64,000 nt of DNA from Chromohalobacter canadensis (GCF_029544075.1 NZ_JAJQJH010000002.1:1-64000), one strand, 5' to 3'. Shown: positions 45,426 through 54,978, counted from the stretch's first letter. The notes: a model not told the origin generated them from the sequence alone. A program made the numbers and translations.

Positions 45426-46168
45426 CGCTCACGCTCGACGGACTATCGGCCCGTTACGGCCGCCGCAGCATCCTCTCGGAGATCACCACGCCGCCTCTCG
45501 AGGGCGGTCAGGTGGTGGCCGTGCTCGGCCCCAATGCCGCAGGCAAGTCGACCCTCTTCCGGCGTATCTTCGGGCTGCTCGCCGGTGGTGGCATAGTGCG
45601 GATCACTGGCGCCATCAGCGAGCGCCCCGTGGCCTACATGCCCCAGGAAACCGGCGTCAATGCAGTACTGACGGTCTACGAATCGGTGTTGCTGGCACGC
45701 ATGCAGGGCCGGCGCCTGAACGTGAAGCCCGAGGATCTGGCCGAGGTGGATCGCGCCCTGGACGAGCTGGGCATTGTCGCGCTCGGCGAGCGCGACATCG
45801 GCGATCTGAGCGGCGGCCAGCGGCAGATGGTGGGCGCGGCCCAGGCACTGGTGCAGAACCCCGAGGTACTGCTACTCGACGAGCCGACCTCGGCGCTGGA
45901 CCTGCATCGGCAGATCCAACTGCTGTCGATCCTGCGCCGACTGGCCAAGGAACGGGGCATGCTGGTGATTGCCGCGCTGCATGACCTGGGCCACGCGCTG
46001 CGCTTCACCGATCAGGCACTGGTACTGCAGGGCGGGACGCTGGTGGATTGCGGTCCGACCGAGGAGGTGGTCACCCCCGAGCTGCTGTATCGCGTCTATC
46101 ACGTCACCGCACGCATCGAGCGCTGCTCGAAGGGGCGGCCGCAGCTCATTGTCGAAGAGGCCGTCTGA
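45419..46168 (+). CDS. Iron ABC transporter ATP-binding protein
   Basis: Cytoplasmic ATPase of the iron importer, 249 residues. Walker A GPNAAGKST, signature LSGGQRQM, Walker B VLLLDEPTSALD and the switch His in AALHDLGHA are all intact. The ATG lies seven bases inside the permease end. Its 3' end overlaps the convergent exporter gene by 23 bases, an unusual tail-to-tail overlap. Confidence 0.93.
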   Translation: MVTLTLDGLSARYGRRSILSEITTPPLEGGQVVAVLGPNAAGKSTLFRRIFGLLAGGGIVRITGAISERPVAYMPQETGVNAVLTVYESVLLARMQGRRLNVKPEDLAEVDRALDELGIVALGERDIGDLSGGQRQMVGAAQALVQNPEVLLLDEPTSALDLHRQIQLLSILRRLAKERGMLVIAALHDLGHALRFTDQALVLQGGTLVDCGPTEEVVTPELLYRVYHVTARIERCSKGRPQLIVEEAV

Positions 46169-47039
46169 GACGCCGCCCCTCCAGCGCCGCAAGGGCCGCC
46201 CCGCCCAGCACCAGCGGCAGGGCCACCACAAAGCCGCTGGAGAGCGGCAGCCCGAAGATCAGCAGATCGGCCAGCACCGGCCAGATCAGCGCCACGTACT
46301 CGAAGGGCGCCAAACGCGAGACCTCGGCGTAGCGTAGCGCCAGGGTCATGCAGATATGCGCGGCGCCGCCGAACAATCCCGCCAGCACCAGCAGCGCCAA
46401 CGTCGGCCCCGAGACCGCCACCCAGCCAAACGGCAACGTGGCGAGTCCCGCCAGCGCCGTGACCAGCACGAAGTAGAAGGCAATCGAAGCGGCCGTCTCG
46501 GTACGCGAGATACGCCGCACCGTCACCAGTGCGCCCGCCGTCAGCAGCGCGGCCAGCACGCCCAGGCCGTAACCCAGCACCTGTCCCCGGGACTCGCCCA
46601 GGTCGGGCACCACCAGCGCCGCCACGCCCGCCAGCACCAGCGCGAAGGCTGCCGCCCGATGGAGGGTGAAACGCTCGCCAAGCAGCAGCACGCCGCCCAC
46701 CGCCATGGCCACCGGCGACAGCTGCGCCAGCAGTGTCGCCTCGGCCACCGGCAGCCGCGCTACCGCGGCGAAAGACGCGAACATCGCCGCCGCCCCCAGC
46801 CCCGAGCGCACCAGATGCCCCAACGGCTTGCGCGTCGCCAGCGCCCGGGGAAATTCCCGTCGCCAGGTCATGAAGATCACGATCGGCAGCAGCGCGAAGG
46901 CCGAGCGGAAGAACACGGTCTGGCCCAGCGGCACCTGCGTGCTCACCGCCTTGACGCACACCATCATCCCCGTGAACAGAATACCCGACAGCAGCCGAAG
47001 CACGATGCCGGCCAGCGGCCGATCCGCGACGTTATTCAT
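46146..47039 (-). CDS. EamA-family DMT exporter
   Basis: Drug/metabolite transporter of 297 residues with ten predicted helices in two EamA repeats (FTGMMVCVKAVS start; a second repeat from about residue 150). Conserved LAQLSPVAMAVGGVLLLGE and the matching FEYVALIWPVLADLLIFG mark each repeat. Members export amino acids, metabolites or siderophores; the neighbouring iron importer makes siderophore export possible but unproven. AAGGA precedes the ATG at 47039. It converges on the ATPase gene with a 23-base overlap. Confidence 0.85.
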   Translation of the reverse strand: MNNVADRPLAGIVLRLLSGILFTGMMVCVKAVSTQVPLGQTVFFRSAFALLPIVIFMTWRREFPRALATRKPLGHLVRSGLGAAAMFASFAAVARLPVAEATLLAQLSPVAMAVGGVLLLGERFTLHRAAAFALVLAGVAALVVPDLGESRGQVLGYGLGVLAALLTAGALVTVRRISRTETAASIAFYFVLVTALAGLATLPFGWVAVSGPTLALLVLAGLFGGAAHICMTLALRYAEVSRLAPFEYVALIWPVLADLLIFGLPLSSGFVVALPLVLGGAALAALEGRRLRRPLRQ

Positions 47040-47169
47040 GAGCGTCCTTGAGTGTCTTCCAAGCGAGCGGGCACGACGATTCGCGGACCCTGAAGATGCG
47101 GCCATGATATCACTGCGGATGGGAACAGTTCTCGTATCCGACCGGTATTTCGCGGGAAGCGACACGACA

Positions 47170-47200
47170 AGGCCCCGCCTCCTTACGGAGCGCGGGGCCT
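47170..47200 (-). terminator. dnaJ terminator
   Basis: AGGCCCCGC and GCGGGGCCT form a 9-bp outer stem, continuing with a bulge into CTCC/GGAG and a TTAC loop. The downstream T-run on the minus strand is short. Confidence 0.6.
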
Positions 47201-47225
47201 AGAGCGTGCCATCGCGAACGTTACC

Positions 47226-48365
47226 TTACGGCTTCATGTCCTCGAAGAACTTCTTCACGCCGTCGAAGAAGCTCGACTTCTTAGGCGAGTGGTGGCTGTT
47301 GCTACCGTCCAGGCTTTCCTGAAAGGTACGCAACAGATCCTTCTGTTCCTCGCCCAAGTTGACTGGCGTTTCCACCACGACCTTGCACAACAGATCGCCT
47401 GGAGGGCCGCCGCGAACCGGTTTGACGCCCTTGCCCTTGAGCCGGAACATCTTGCCGGTTTGCGTCTCCGGCGGAATCTTCAGCTTGACCCGACCGTCCA
47501 GGGTCGGCACTTCCAGCTCACCGCCCAGCGTCGCATCGATGAAGTTGATCGGCACGTCACACAGCAGATGGCGCCCGTCACGCTCGAAGATCGGGTGCGG
47601 CTTGATCGCCGCCTGCACGTAAAGGTCACCCGGCGGCCCACCGTTGAGCCCCGATTCACCTTCGTTGTTGAGACGAATCCGATCACCGGTATCGACCCCG
47701 GCGGGAATCTTCACGGACAAGGTCCGCGTTTCGCGTACGCGCCCTTCACCATGACACTTGCGGCACGGCACCTTGATGCTCTGACCGGCGCCATGACAGG
47801 TCGGACAGGTCTGCTGTACAGCGAAGAAGCCCTGCTGCATACGCACCTGCCCCTGACCGTGACAGGTCGGGCAGGTCTCCTTACTGGAGCCCGGCTCAGC
47901 ACCATCACCATCGCAGTGTTCGCATTCGATGTGACGCGGTACGCGGATATCGACCGTGGTACCGGCAACGGCGTCCTCTAGATCGATCTCGAGGTTGTAG
48001 CGCAGGTCGGCACCACGCTGCGGCGCATTGGGGTTGCGACGACCGCCGCCCCCGAAGATATCGCCGAACACATCGCCGAAGATATCGCTGAATCCACCTG
48101 CTCCGGCGCCGCCACCACCAAAACCGCCGCCCCCTTGGCCGTCAACGCCGGCATGGCCGAACTGGTCATAGGCAGCACGCTTTTCTTCATCGGCGAGGAC
48201 TTCATAAGCCTCGGAGACTTCGCGGAACTTCTCCGCCGAGGTGTCATCATCCGGGTTGCGATCCGGATGGTACTTCTGGGCGAGTCGACGGTAAGCCTTT
48301 TTGATCTCTTTCTGATCGGCTCCCCGCTCGATGCCCAATACTTCGTAATAGTCACGCTTGGACAT
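47226..48365 (-). CDS. dnaJ: Chaperone DnaJ
   Basis: Hsp40 co-chaperone stimulating DnaK ATPase. The 379-residue protein has an N-terminal J domain with HPD in YHPDRNPDD, a Gly/Phe-rich linker, and four CxxCxGxG zinc repeats ([32 protein letters not shown]), followed by the substrate-binding C-terminal domain. GGAGG precedes the ATG at 48365. It follows dnaK by 90 bases without a clear own promoter, so it is read from the dnaK heat-shock promoter. Confidence 0.97.
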   Translation of the reverse strand: MSKRDYYEVLGIERGADQKEIKKAYRRLAQKYHPDRNPDDDTSAEKFREVSEAYEVLADEEKRAAYDQFGHAGVDGQGGGGFGGGGAGAGGFSDIFGDVFGDIFGGGGRRNPNAPQRGADLRYNLEIDLEDAVAGTTVDIRVPRHIECEHCDGDGAEPGSSKETCPTCHGQGQVRMQQGFFAVQQTCPTCHGAGQSIKVPCRKCHGEGRVRETRTLSVKIPAGVDTGDRIRLNNEGESGLNGGPPGDLYVQAAIKPHPIFERDGRHLLCDVPINFIDATLGGELEVPTLDGRVKLKIPPETQTGKMFRLKGKGVKPVRGGPPGDLLCKVVVETPVNLGEEQKDLLRTFQESLDGSNSHHSPKKSSFFDGVKKFFEDMKP

Positions 48366-48455
48366 GGATGGTCCGCCTCCGTGTCGGCGCTGCGCAAACA
48401 GCAACGCGGGAGAGCATCCCCCGCGCTGCCGTCATGCGAGCATCAGACGTCGTGG

Positions 48456-50390
48456 TTACTGCTTTTTCTGGTCGTCGTTGACTTCCTCGTACTCGGCGTC
48501 AACCACGTCGTCTTCTTTCTTTTGGGCGCCATCGTCGGCTTGTTGCTCACCACCCTCGGCGCTCGCATCGCCTTGCTCGGCGTACATCTTCTGCGCCAGG
48601 TTGCCGGAGGCCTCGGTCAGCGCGTCGAGCTTGGCCTGGATATGCTCTTGGTCGTCGCCCTTAGTAGCTTCCTCGAGCTCGCTGATCGCGGTCTCGATCT
48701 GCTCTTTCTCGCTGGCCTCGACCTTGTCGCCGGCTTCTTCGAGCGTCTTGCGCGCGGCATGGACCATGCCATCGGCCTGGTTACGCAGCTGCACCAGCTC
48801 CTCGAACTTCTTGTCCTCGGCCTCATGCGCCTCGGCGTCCTGGACCATTTGATCGATCTCTTCGTCGGAAAGACCGCCGGAGGCCTTGATGACGATGGAC
48901 TGTTCCTTGCCGGTGGCCTTGTCCTTGGCGGAGACGTTGAGGATGCCGTTGGCATCCAGATCGAATGCGACTTCGATCTGCGGCACGCCACGCGGTGCCG
49001 GCGGAATGTCGGCCAGATCGAAGCGACCCAGTGACTTGTTGCCGCTGGACTGCTTGCGCTCACCCTGCTGCACATGAATGGTCACGGCAGTTTGGTTGTC
49101 ATCCGCAGTCGAGAAGGTTTGAGTCTTCTTGGTCGGGATGGTGGTGTTCTTCTCGATCAGCGGCGTCATGACGCCACCCAGGGTTTCGATGCCCAGGGTC
49201 AACGGCGTGACGTCGAGCAGCAGCACGTCCTTGACGTCGCCGCCCAGCACGCCGCCCTGGATCGCCGCGCCCACGGCCACGGCTTCGTCCGGGTTGACGT
49301 CCTTGCGGGCGTCTTTGCCGAAGAAGTCGGCAACCTTGGACTGCACCAGCGGCATGCGCGTCTGACCGCCCACCAGGATCACGTCGTCGATTTCGGACGC
49401 GGACAGGCCAGCGTCGCTCAGCGCCGTTTTGCAAGGTGCCAACGATTTCTGCACCAGCTCTTCGACCAACGACTCAAGCTTGGCACGCGTCACCTTGACG
49501 TTAAGGTGCTTGGGCCCAGTGTTATCGGCCGTGATGTACGGCAGATTGACCTCGGTCTGCTGTGCCGAGGAGAGCTCGATCTTGGCTTTCTCGGCGGCTT
49601 CCTTCAGACGCTGCATGGCGAGACTGTCGCCAGACAGATCGATGCCGGAATCGCTCTTGAACTGCTGCACGAGATAGTCGATCAGTTTGAGATCGAAATC
49701 TTCACCGCCCAAGAAGGTGTCACCATTGGTGGCTAGCACCTCGAACTGGGTTTCGCCATCGACATCGGCCACTTCGATGATGGAGATATCGAAGGTGCCG
49801 CCGCCCAGGTCATAGACCGCGATTGTCTTGTCGCCACGCGCCTTGTCCATGCCATATGCCAACGCGGCCGCCGTCGGCTCGTTGATGATGCGCTTGACTT
49901 CGAGACCAGCGATGCGTCCCGCATCCTTGGTGGCCTGACGCTGACTATCGTTGAAGTACGCCGGCACGGTGATCACCGCGTCAGTCACTTCTTCACCGAG
50001 GTAGTCTTCAGCGGTCTTCTTCATCTTCTTCAGCACTTCCGCGCTGACCTGCGGCGGTGCCAACTTGCTGCCCTTGACCTCGACCCAAGCGTCGCCGTTA
50101 TCGGCCTCAGCGATGGTGTACGGCACCATCTTGATGTCCTTCTGGACGACGTCATCCTTGAACTTGCGGCCGATCAGGCGCTTGATCGCGTACAACGTGT
50201 TGCTCGGGTTGGTCACGGCCTGGCGCTTGGCGGCCTGGCCAACCAGTGTCTCACCATCGTCGGTGTAAGCGATGATGGACGGCGTGGTGCGTGCACCTTC
50301 CGCGTTTTCGATCACCTTCGCGTTGCCGCCGTCAAGGATGGCAACACAGGAGTTGGTGGTCCCCAAATCAATACCGATGATGCGTCCCAT
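48456..50390 (-). CDS. dnaK: Chaperone DnaK (Hsp70)
   Basis: ATP-driven Hsp70 chaperone. The 644-residue protein (E. coli 638) begins [17 protein letters not shown], has [15 protein letters not shown] and [13 protein letters not shown] in the nucleotide-binding domain, the linker [14 protein letters not shown], and an acidic, Gln/Asp/Glu-rich lid tail ending in a Lys/Gln pair. A sigma-32-type promoter sits 70-100 bases upstream, separate from the grpE promoter. Confidence 0.97.
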   Translation of the reverse strand: MGRIIGIDLGTTNSCVAILDGGNAKVIENAEGARTTPSIIAYTDDGETLVGQAAKRQAVTNPSNTLYAIKRLIGRKFKDDVVQKDIKMVPYTIAEADNGDAWVEVKGSKLAPPQVSAEVLKKMKKTAEDYLGEEVTDAVITVPAYFNDSQRQATKDAGRIAGLEVKRIINEPTAAALAYGMDKARGDKTIAVYDLGGGTFDISIIEVADVDGETQFEVLATNGDTFLGGEDFDLKLIDYLVQQFKSDSGIDLSGDSLAMQRLKEAAEKAKIELSSAQQTEVNLPYITADNTGPKHLNVKVTRAKLESLVEELVQKSLAPCKTALSDAGLSASEIDDVILVGGQTRMPLVQSKVADFFGKDARKDVNPDEAVAVGAAIQGGVLGGDVKDVLLLDVTPLTLGIETLGGVMTPLIEKNTTIPTKKTQTFSTADDNQTAVTIHVQQGERKQSSGNKSLGRFDLADIPPAPRGVPQIEVAFDLDANGILNVSAKDKATGKEQSIVIKASGGLSDEEIDQMVQDAEAHEAEDKKFEELVQLRNQADGMVHAARKTLEEAGDKVEASEKEQIETAISELEEATKGDDQEHIQAKLDALTEASGNLAQKMYAEQGDASAEGGEQQADDGAQKKEDDVVDAEYEEVNDDQKKQ

Positions 50391-50459
50391 TGGAATACCT
50401 CAAAATCGTTGCTTGACTGTTTCGTCTTCGTCGGCGGCATCGCCGCCTCGTTGTTCGTC

Positions 50460-50489
50460 TATTTGGGGGGTGGGGTTACGCCTTTCAAG
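50460..50489 (-). promoter_or_regulatory. Sigma-32 heat-shock promoter of dnaK
   Basis: On the minus strand CTTGAA (50484-50489) and CCCCAAATA (50460-50468) with a 15-base spacer match CTTGAA-N13/17-CCCCATnTA with one mismatch. Confidence 0.7.
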
Positions 50490-50520
50490 GGTATCGGCGT
50501 CACATCCCTCCCCTGCCACA

Positions 50521-51153
50521 TCAATTGGCGGCTTGGCTGACGACTACCATCGCCGGACGTACCAGACGTCCATTCAACAAATAACCCTTCTGCATGACCT
50601 CGATCACCGTATTGGGCTCAACCTCGGGGTTGGGCACCATGGTCATGGCTTCATGTACCTGAGGGTCGAACGGCTCGCCTTGCGGATCGACGGCTTCCAC
50701 ACCGAACTTATTAAGCACGTCGAGCTGCAGCTTCAGGGTCATCGAGACCCCTTCGCGGTGCACCTCGCTAGCGCCTTCCTGCATCGACTCCAATGCCTTT
50801 TCCAGGCTGTCGATCACCGGTAGCAGTTCCTTGACGAATTTTTCCAGGGCGAACTTGCGAGCCTTCTCGACATCTTGCTCGGCACGGCGACGCACATTCT
50901 GCGCTTCGGCGGCGGCACGCGCCGCCTGATCCTTGGACTCCGTCAAGGCTTGCTCCAATTCTTCGACACGCACAGCTAGCGCGTCGGCTTCCGGGTTTTC
51001 GAGCGCCTCGGCATCGGTCTCGCTAGCCTCGACATCCTCGACGACGCCTTCGAGGTCGGCATCTTCGCCAGTGGTGTCATCCGGTTGGGGTTCAGCATCG
51101 CGCTCAGCGCGAGCCAGCTCTTCCTCGGTCGGGGTCTGCGGGTCTTTGGCCAT
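50521..51153 (-). CDS. grpE: Nucleotide exchange factor GrpE
   Basis: Exchanges ADP for ATP on DnaK. The 210-residue protein has an unusually acidic, Asp/Glu-rich N-terminal tail (about residues 1-60), the long coiled-coil helix with [18 protein letters not shown], and the C-terminal beta domain with [10 protein letters not shown] and [23 protein letters not shown] precedes the ATG. It has its own sigma-32 promoter and lies divergent from recN. Confidence 0.96.
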   Translation of the reverse strand: MAKDPQTPTEEELARAERDAEPQPDDTTGEDADLEGVVEDVEASETDAEALENPEADALAVRVEELEQALTESKDQAARAAAEAQNVRRRAEQDVEKARKFALEKFVKELLPVIDSLEKALESMQEGASEVHREGVSMTLKLQLDVLNKFGVEAVDPQGEPFDPQVHEAMTMVPNPEVEPNTVIEVMQKGYLLNGRLVRPAMVVVSQAAN

Positions 51154-51210
51154 GAGTTTCTCCTGACAGCTGGCGCGGCCCGAAGCCGCATCTAATAAGC
51201 GATTGCCTCC

Positions 51211-51239
51211 TATATGGGGATGCGATGAACGATCTCAAG
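51211..51239 (-). promoter_or_regulatory. Sigma-32 heat-shock promoter of grpE
   Basis: On the minus strand CTTGAG (51234-51239) and CCCCATATA (51211-51219) are separated by 14 bases, an almost perfect sigma-32 promoter. Confidence 0.8.
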
Positions 51240-51268
51240 CCACCCATTTCGCTTGCGATGCTTGGCAA

Positions 51269-51297
51269 TTGAAGCCCTCACCCAACTACTGTATAAA
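51269..51297 (+). promoter_or_regulatory. Sigma-70 promoter of recN
   Basis: TTGAAG (51269-51274) and TATAAA (51292-51297) with a 17-base spacer lie 42 bases before recN; the -10 overlaps the LexA box. Confidence 0.6.
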
Positions 51298-51304
51298 CAC
51301 ACAG
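51289..51304 (+). promoter_or_regulatory. LexA (SOS) box of recN
   Basis: CTGTATAAACACACAG is a complete CTGT-N8-ACAG LexA site placed over the -10 region of the recN promoter, implying SOS control as in E. coli. Confidence 0.8.
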
Positions 51305-51338
51305 AGATCAGCTTCGTTTCCGACGCCCGGAGGTTTTC

Positions 51339-53012
51339 ATGCTGATACAGCTAGCCATTCGCGACTACGCCATCGTCGAGCGCCTCGATCTGGACCTGCA
51401 CGACGGTATGACAGCCATCACCGGTGAGACCGGCGCCGGCAAATCGATCATGCTTGGCGCTTTGGGGTTATGCCTGGGCGAACGCGCCGACGTGGGCAGC
51501 GTGCGCCACGGTTGCGAACGTGCGGATATCAGTGCGCGCTTCGATATCGCCCGGCTCGCCGACGCCCGCGCCTGGCTCGCCGAGCGCGAACTGCCACAAG
51601 ACGAATGCCTGCTGCGGCGTGTCGTCACCACCTCGGGGCGCTCCAAGGCCTGGATCAACGGCCAGCCGGTCACGGTGAGTGACCTGAGAGCGCTCGGCGA
51701 GCATCTCATCGAGGTCCACAGCCAACACGCCCATCAAGCGCTCCTGCGCGAAGAAACGCACCTGCGCCTGCTCGACACCTATGCCGGCCAGACCGAGGCC
51801 GTGGCGACCCTCGGCGAACACTTTCATCACTGGCGTGCACGTCGACGGCGACTGCGCGACCTGCAAGAGAGCGGCGATGAAGTGCAGGCACGGCGTCAGC
51901 TACTGCGTTACCAGGTCGAGGAGCTGGATCAACTGGCACTCGCCGAAGGCGAACTTGAGACGTTGGAGGACGAACAGACCCAGCTGGCCAATCTTGAGGA
52001 GGTCCTCGGGGACGCCCAGTTCGCCGCCGACTGTTGCGATCAGGACGAACACGGCGCACTTTCATTGCTGCATCACGCCAACGCTCGCCTGGGAAACGCT
52101 CCCGAAAAGACCCAACGTCAACTGGCGGACGCCCTGGCCATGCTGGGCGAGGCCCAGATCCAGATCGAGGAAGCAGCACGCGAGCTGCATCGCTTCGTCG
52201 ATACCACCGAGCTCGATCCTCAACGACTGATGGAGGTCGAGGCCCGTCTCGGCGAAGTGCATCGCATCGCACGTAAGCACCACGTCATGCCTGAAGAACT
52301 TCGCGACCTGCATCAGCGCCTGAGCGACGAACTGGCGAGTCTCGAAGGTGGTGAACATGACCTGGAAGCACTCGGCGAAGAAGTGGAGCAGGCCCGTGAC
52401 GCCTACAGACAGCAGGCGCGGGCAATCAGCGAGGCACGTCTTGAGGCGGCGCGCGACTTCGGCGAAGCTGTGCAGGCGCAGCTGGCCTTCCTGGGACTTG
52501 GCAAAGCGACCTTCGAGGTTGCCATTTCACCGCGCGAGACGCCCCAGGCCGAAGGGCTCGACCAGGTCAGATTCATGATCAGCGCCAATCCCGGCCAGCC
52601 GTCACGCCCACTAAGCAAGGTTGCCTCAGGTGGCGAGCTATCGCGCATCAGCCTGGCGATCCAGGTCGTTGCCGCGCAGCATAGCAGCGTCCCCAGCATG
52701 GTCTTCGATGAAGTCGATGTCGGCGTTTCCGGCGCCATCGCGGAAATCGTCGGCCAGCTACTGCGGCGTCTCGGCGCCCAAGGGCAAATCCTGACCGTGA
52801 CGCATCTGCCGCAAGTCGCGGCCCAGGCGCATCATCATCTGCATATCGAAAAGCGCGCCGAACACGACACGACCCTGACACATATGGCACTGCTCGACGA
52901 TGCCGGACGTGTGCGCGAACTGGCGCGCATGCTCGGCGGCGTCAAACTATCCGATCGTACACTGGCACACGCTCGCGAAATGCTAGACGCCAGCCAGCAC
53001 GCCCAGCATTGA
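51339..53012 (+). CDS. recN: DNA repair protein RecN
   Basis: SMC-like ATPase that acts early at double-strand breaks. The 557-residue protein has Walker A TGETGAGKSIML near the N terminus, a long central coiled coil (about residues 155-370, rich in Glu/Leu/Arg/Gln), and a C-terminal ABC signature LSKVASGGELSRISLAIQV with Walker B SMVFDEVDVGVSG. GGAGG precedes the ATG. The LexA box makes it damage-inducible. It diverges from grpE and converges with fur on a shared terminator. Confidence 0.97.
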   Translation: MLIQLAIRDYAIVERLDLDLHDGMTAITGETGAGKSIMLGALGLCLGERADVGSVRHGCERADISARFDIARLADARAWLAERELPQDECLLRRVVTTSGRSKAWINGQPVTVSDLRALGEHLIEVHSQHAHQALLREETHLRLLDTYAGQTEAVATLGEHFHHWRARRRRLRDLQESGDEVQARRQLLRYQVEELDQLALAEGELETLEDEQTQLANLEEVLGDAQFAADCCDQDEHGALSLLHHANARLGNAPEKTQRQLADALAMLGEAQIQIEEAARELHRFVDTTELDPQRLMEVEARLGEVHRIARKHHVMPEELRDLHQRLSDELASLEGGEHDLEALGEEVEQARDAYRQQARAISEARLEAARDFGEAVQAQLAFLGLGKATFEVAISPRETPQAEGLDQVRFMISANPGQPSRPLSKVASGGELSRISLAIQVVAAQHSSVPSMVFDEVDVGVSGAIAEIVGQLLRRLGAQGQILTVTHLPQVAAQAHHHLHIEKRAEHDTTLTHMALLDDAGRVRELARMLGGVKLSDRTLAHAREMLDASQHAQH

Positions 53013-53055
53013 GCGAACCTGGCGCTATAGCCACCCTCGACGACGAGGGTACGAA

Positions 53056-53090
53056 ACGACGAAACCGGCCATGAAGGCCGGTTTCGTCGT
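53056..53090. terminator. Bidirectional terminator between recN and fur
   Basis: ACGACGAAACCGGCC and GGCCGGTTTCGTCGT form a perfect 15-bp stem with an ATGAA loop. Confidence 0.8.
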
Positions 53091-53112
53091 CGGTGTACGC
53101 TAACTGCTCAGG

Positions 53113-53565
53113 CTACTTCTTGCCGGGCCCCGAGCCTTCTTGACGCGTCACGCTAGAACCCTTGGGGCGTACATACAACACCAGCGCATGATCGACGAGC
53201 TCGAAACCATGCTCCTCGGCGATCTCGCGTTGACGCCGCTCGATGGTGTCGTCGAAGAACTCGATGATCTCGCCGCTTTCCAAGCACACCATATGATCAT
53301 GGTGCTCTTCCTGCGACAATTCGAACACGGCATGTCCGCCATCGAAATTGTGACGAATCACCAGCCCCGCCGTCTCGAACTGGGTCAAGACACGATACAC
53401 AGTTGCCAGACCGACATCGTCACCTGCGTCGAGCAGAGCTTTATAGACATCTTCGGCGCTCAGATGGTGTTGGTCCTGCGTACTTTCGAGAATTTGCAGG
53501 ATCTTGACACGCGGCAAGGTGACTTTTAGCCCCGCCTTGCGCAGTTCATGGTTCTGATCGGCCAT
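53113..53565 (-). CDS. fur: Ferric uptake regulator Fur
   Basis: Iron-responsive repressor of uptake genes, likely including the ABC operon in this window. The 150-residue protein has the winged-helix N domain (LRKAGLKVTLPRVKIL) and the metal site HHDH in the dimerisation domain. Only one Cys of the usual CxxC is present (CLES), as in Pseudomonas-type Fur, so a structural zinc site by CxxC is unlikely. The C terminus ends in a Gly/Lys extension. It diverges from bamE, the conserved arrangement. Confidence 0.96.
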   Translation of the reverse strand: MADQNHELRKAGLKVTLPRVKILQILESTQDQHHLSAEDVYKALLDAGDDVGLATVYRVLTQFETAGLVIRHNFDGGHAVFELSQEEHHDHMVCLESGEIIEFFDDTIERRQREIAEEHGFELVDHALVLYVRPKGSSVTRQEGSGPGKK

Positions 53566-53579
53566 GGTTGCGGTTGCTC

Positions 53580-53609
53580 TTCGCAGTATCGTGGTAGGTC
53601 AGGTATGAT
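53580..53609 (+). promoter_or_regulatory. Candidate sigma-70 promoter of bamE
   Basis: TTCGCA (53580-53585) and TATGAT (53604-53609) with an 18-base spacer sit 35 bases before bamE in the 78-base fur-bamE gap. Confidence 0.45.
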
Positions 53610-53643
53610 CAATCCAGGCAACGATAGTGAATGATAGGCGCAA

Positions 53644-54075
53644 ATGCAAAACTTGATTAAAACAGTCACCTTTTCCGTCGCCCTGGCGCTCGTCAGCGGG
53701 TGCAGCTACGTTGGCGTTTACAAACGCGACTTGGCGCAGGGCAATCTCATCACCAAGGACATGGTCTCGCAACTCGAGACTGGCATGACCAAGGAGCAGG
53801 TGCGCTATGTAATGGGCAGCCCCTTGCTGCAAGGCCCGTTCGACGAAAATCGCTGGGACTACGTCTTCTATCTCGACGAAGCCTATGACGACGTGGAAGA
53901 AAAGCGCGTGACACTGACCTTCCAGAACGACAAGCTGGCCGACATCGAGCGTGAAGGCGACATCGAGGAGGATGTCGAACTCTCGACTCAGAGCGGCCCC
54001 GGCCCGGCGGTGGAAGGCTCCGGACCAGGCGACGGCACCCCCGCAGCGGGGCCCAGCTACGCCCCGGAAGAATAA
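53644..54075 (+). CDS. bamE: Outer membrane assembly lipoprotein BamE
   Basis: Small lipoprotein (SmpA/OmlA) of the BAM complex that inserts beta-barrel proteins. The 143-residue precursor has a signal peptide with lipobox LVSGC (lipidated Cys20), then the SmpA/OmlA core with GNLITKDMVSQLETGMTKEQV and RWDYVFYLDEAY. The C-terminal 40 residues are acidic, then Gly/Pro/Ser-rich, longer than in E. coli BamE. It is divergent from fur. Confidence 0.95.
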   Translation: MQNLIKTVTFSVALALVSGCSYVGVYKRDLAQGNLITKDMVSQLETGMTKEQVRYVMGSPLLQGPFDENRWDYVFYLDEAYDDVEEKRVTLTFQNDKLADIEREGDIEEDVELSTQSGPGPAVEGSGPGDGTPAAGPSYAPEE

Positions 54076-54096
54076 ACACGTCGCGTCTTGTTCTGC

Positions 54097-54414
54097 TCAG
54101 TCGTTTCCCCGAGCCCGCGCCAAGCGCGCTTGCTTGGGGTCGACCGCCAGTGGCCGATAGACCTCGACGCGATCTCCTTCCACTAGCATATGTCGCTCCG
54201 GTTCGCGCAATGCCTGCCCGTAGATTCCCAGTGGCGCATGACTAAAGAAATCAACCCCGCGTTCGGGAAACAGGGTCGGCAAGTCGGCCATCGAGACCGC
54301 TTCGCGCGCCGACGTACCCGATGGCACCGTGAACGCGACGACATGCTGACGATGAGGCTCCGCGAAGGCGACCTCAACGTTAATACGCGTTTGCTTGATG
54401 TCACTGACGGCCAT
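54097..54414 (-). CDS. rnfH: RnfH family ubiquitin-like protein
   Basis: UPF0125/RnfH beta-grasp protein of 105 residues, the antitoxin partner in the reported RatAB naming, of unclear role. RINVEVAFAEPHRQHVVAF near the N terminus and GDRVEVYRPLAVDPKQARLARA at the end match the family. The start at 54414 overlaps the ratA end by 14 bases; an ATG at 54423 is possible. The ratA-rnfH-bamE neighbourhood is conserved. Confidence 0.9.
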   Translation of the reverse strand: MAVSDIKQTRINVEVAFAEPHRQHVVAFTVPSGTSAREAVSMADLPTLFPERGVDFFSHAPLGIYGQALREPERHMLVEGDRVEVYRPLAVDPKQARLARARGND

Positions 54415-54841
54415 AAAGCGCATCCGCGCGACGCGTAAACGCGTCGACCAATTGGCCGGCCACTTGCTGAAACAGCTTGCCAAACGCCATTCCCAACAGG
54501 CGGTTGGAAAATTCGAACTCCATTTCCAGACTCACCCGACAGGCCGACTCGCCCATCGGCGTGAACAGCCAGCGACCGTTGAGACGCTTGAAAGGCCCCT
54601 CGGCCAAGGACAGCTCAATGCGCTCATAGGGATATAGATCGTTACGCGTGGCCAACGTCTGCTCCACGCTCCCTTTAGCCAGGGTCATCTCACCTATCAG
54701 ATAGCGCCCCTCTTCGTGCTCAATGACCCGCGCACGACGGCACCCCGGCAAGAATTCAGGGTAACTCTCGAAATCGTTGACCAGACCGAACATCGCCTCG
54801 CATGAATGTCTCACCAAGGCAGACCGATTGACCGTAGGCAT
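54401..54841 (-). CDS. ratA: RatA/COQ10-type START-domain protein
   Basis: START-like protein of 146 residues (YfjG). In E. coli RatA was reported to bind 50S subunits and block association; other work links the family to ubiquinone binding. It begins MPTVNRSALVRHSCEAMFGLV and keeps NDFESYPEFLPGC and the AEGPFKRLNGRW segment. It overlaps rnfH by 14 bases and diverges from smpB, as in most gammaproteobacteria. Confidence 0.92.
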   Translation of the reverse strand: MPTVNRSALVRHSCEAMFGLVNDFESYPEFLPGCRRARVIEHEEGRYLIGEMTLAKGSVEQTLATRNDLYPYERIELSLAEGPFKRLNGRWLFTPMGESACRVSLEMEFEFSNRLLGMAFGKLFQQVAGQLVDAFTRRADALYGRQ

Positions 54842-54978
54842 TCACCACTCCGCTGACTTTGTTGCGCCTTGCGCGTATGATGGAAGGTTAACATCAAGGC
54901 CTTGAATGATATCACGCCTCCCCCCATGTCATGGGGCTTGGGGCTAGCGGATTCGGCGCATCGTAATGTAGAGGTTCC

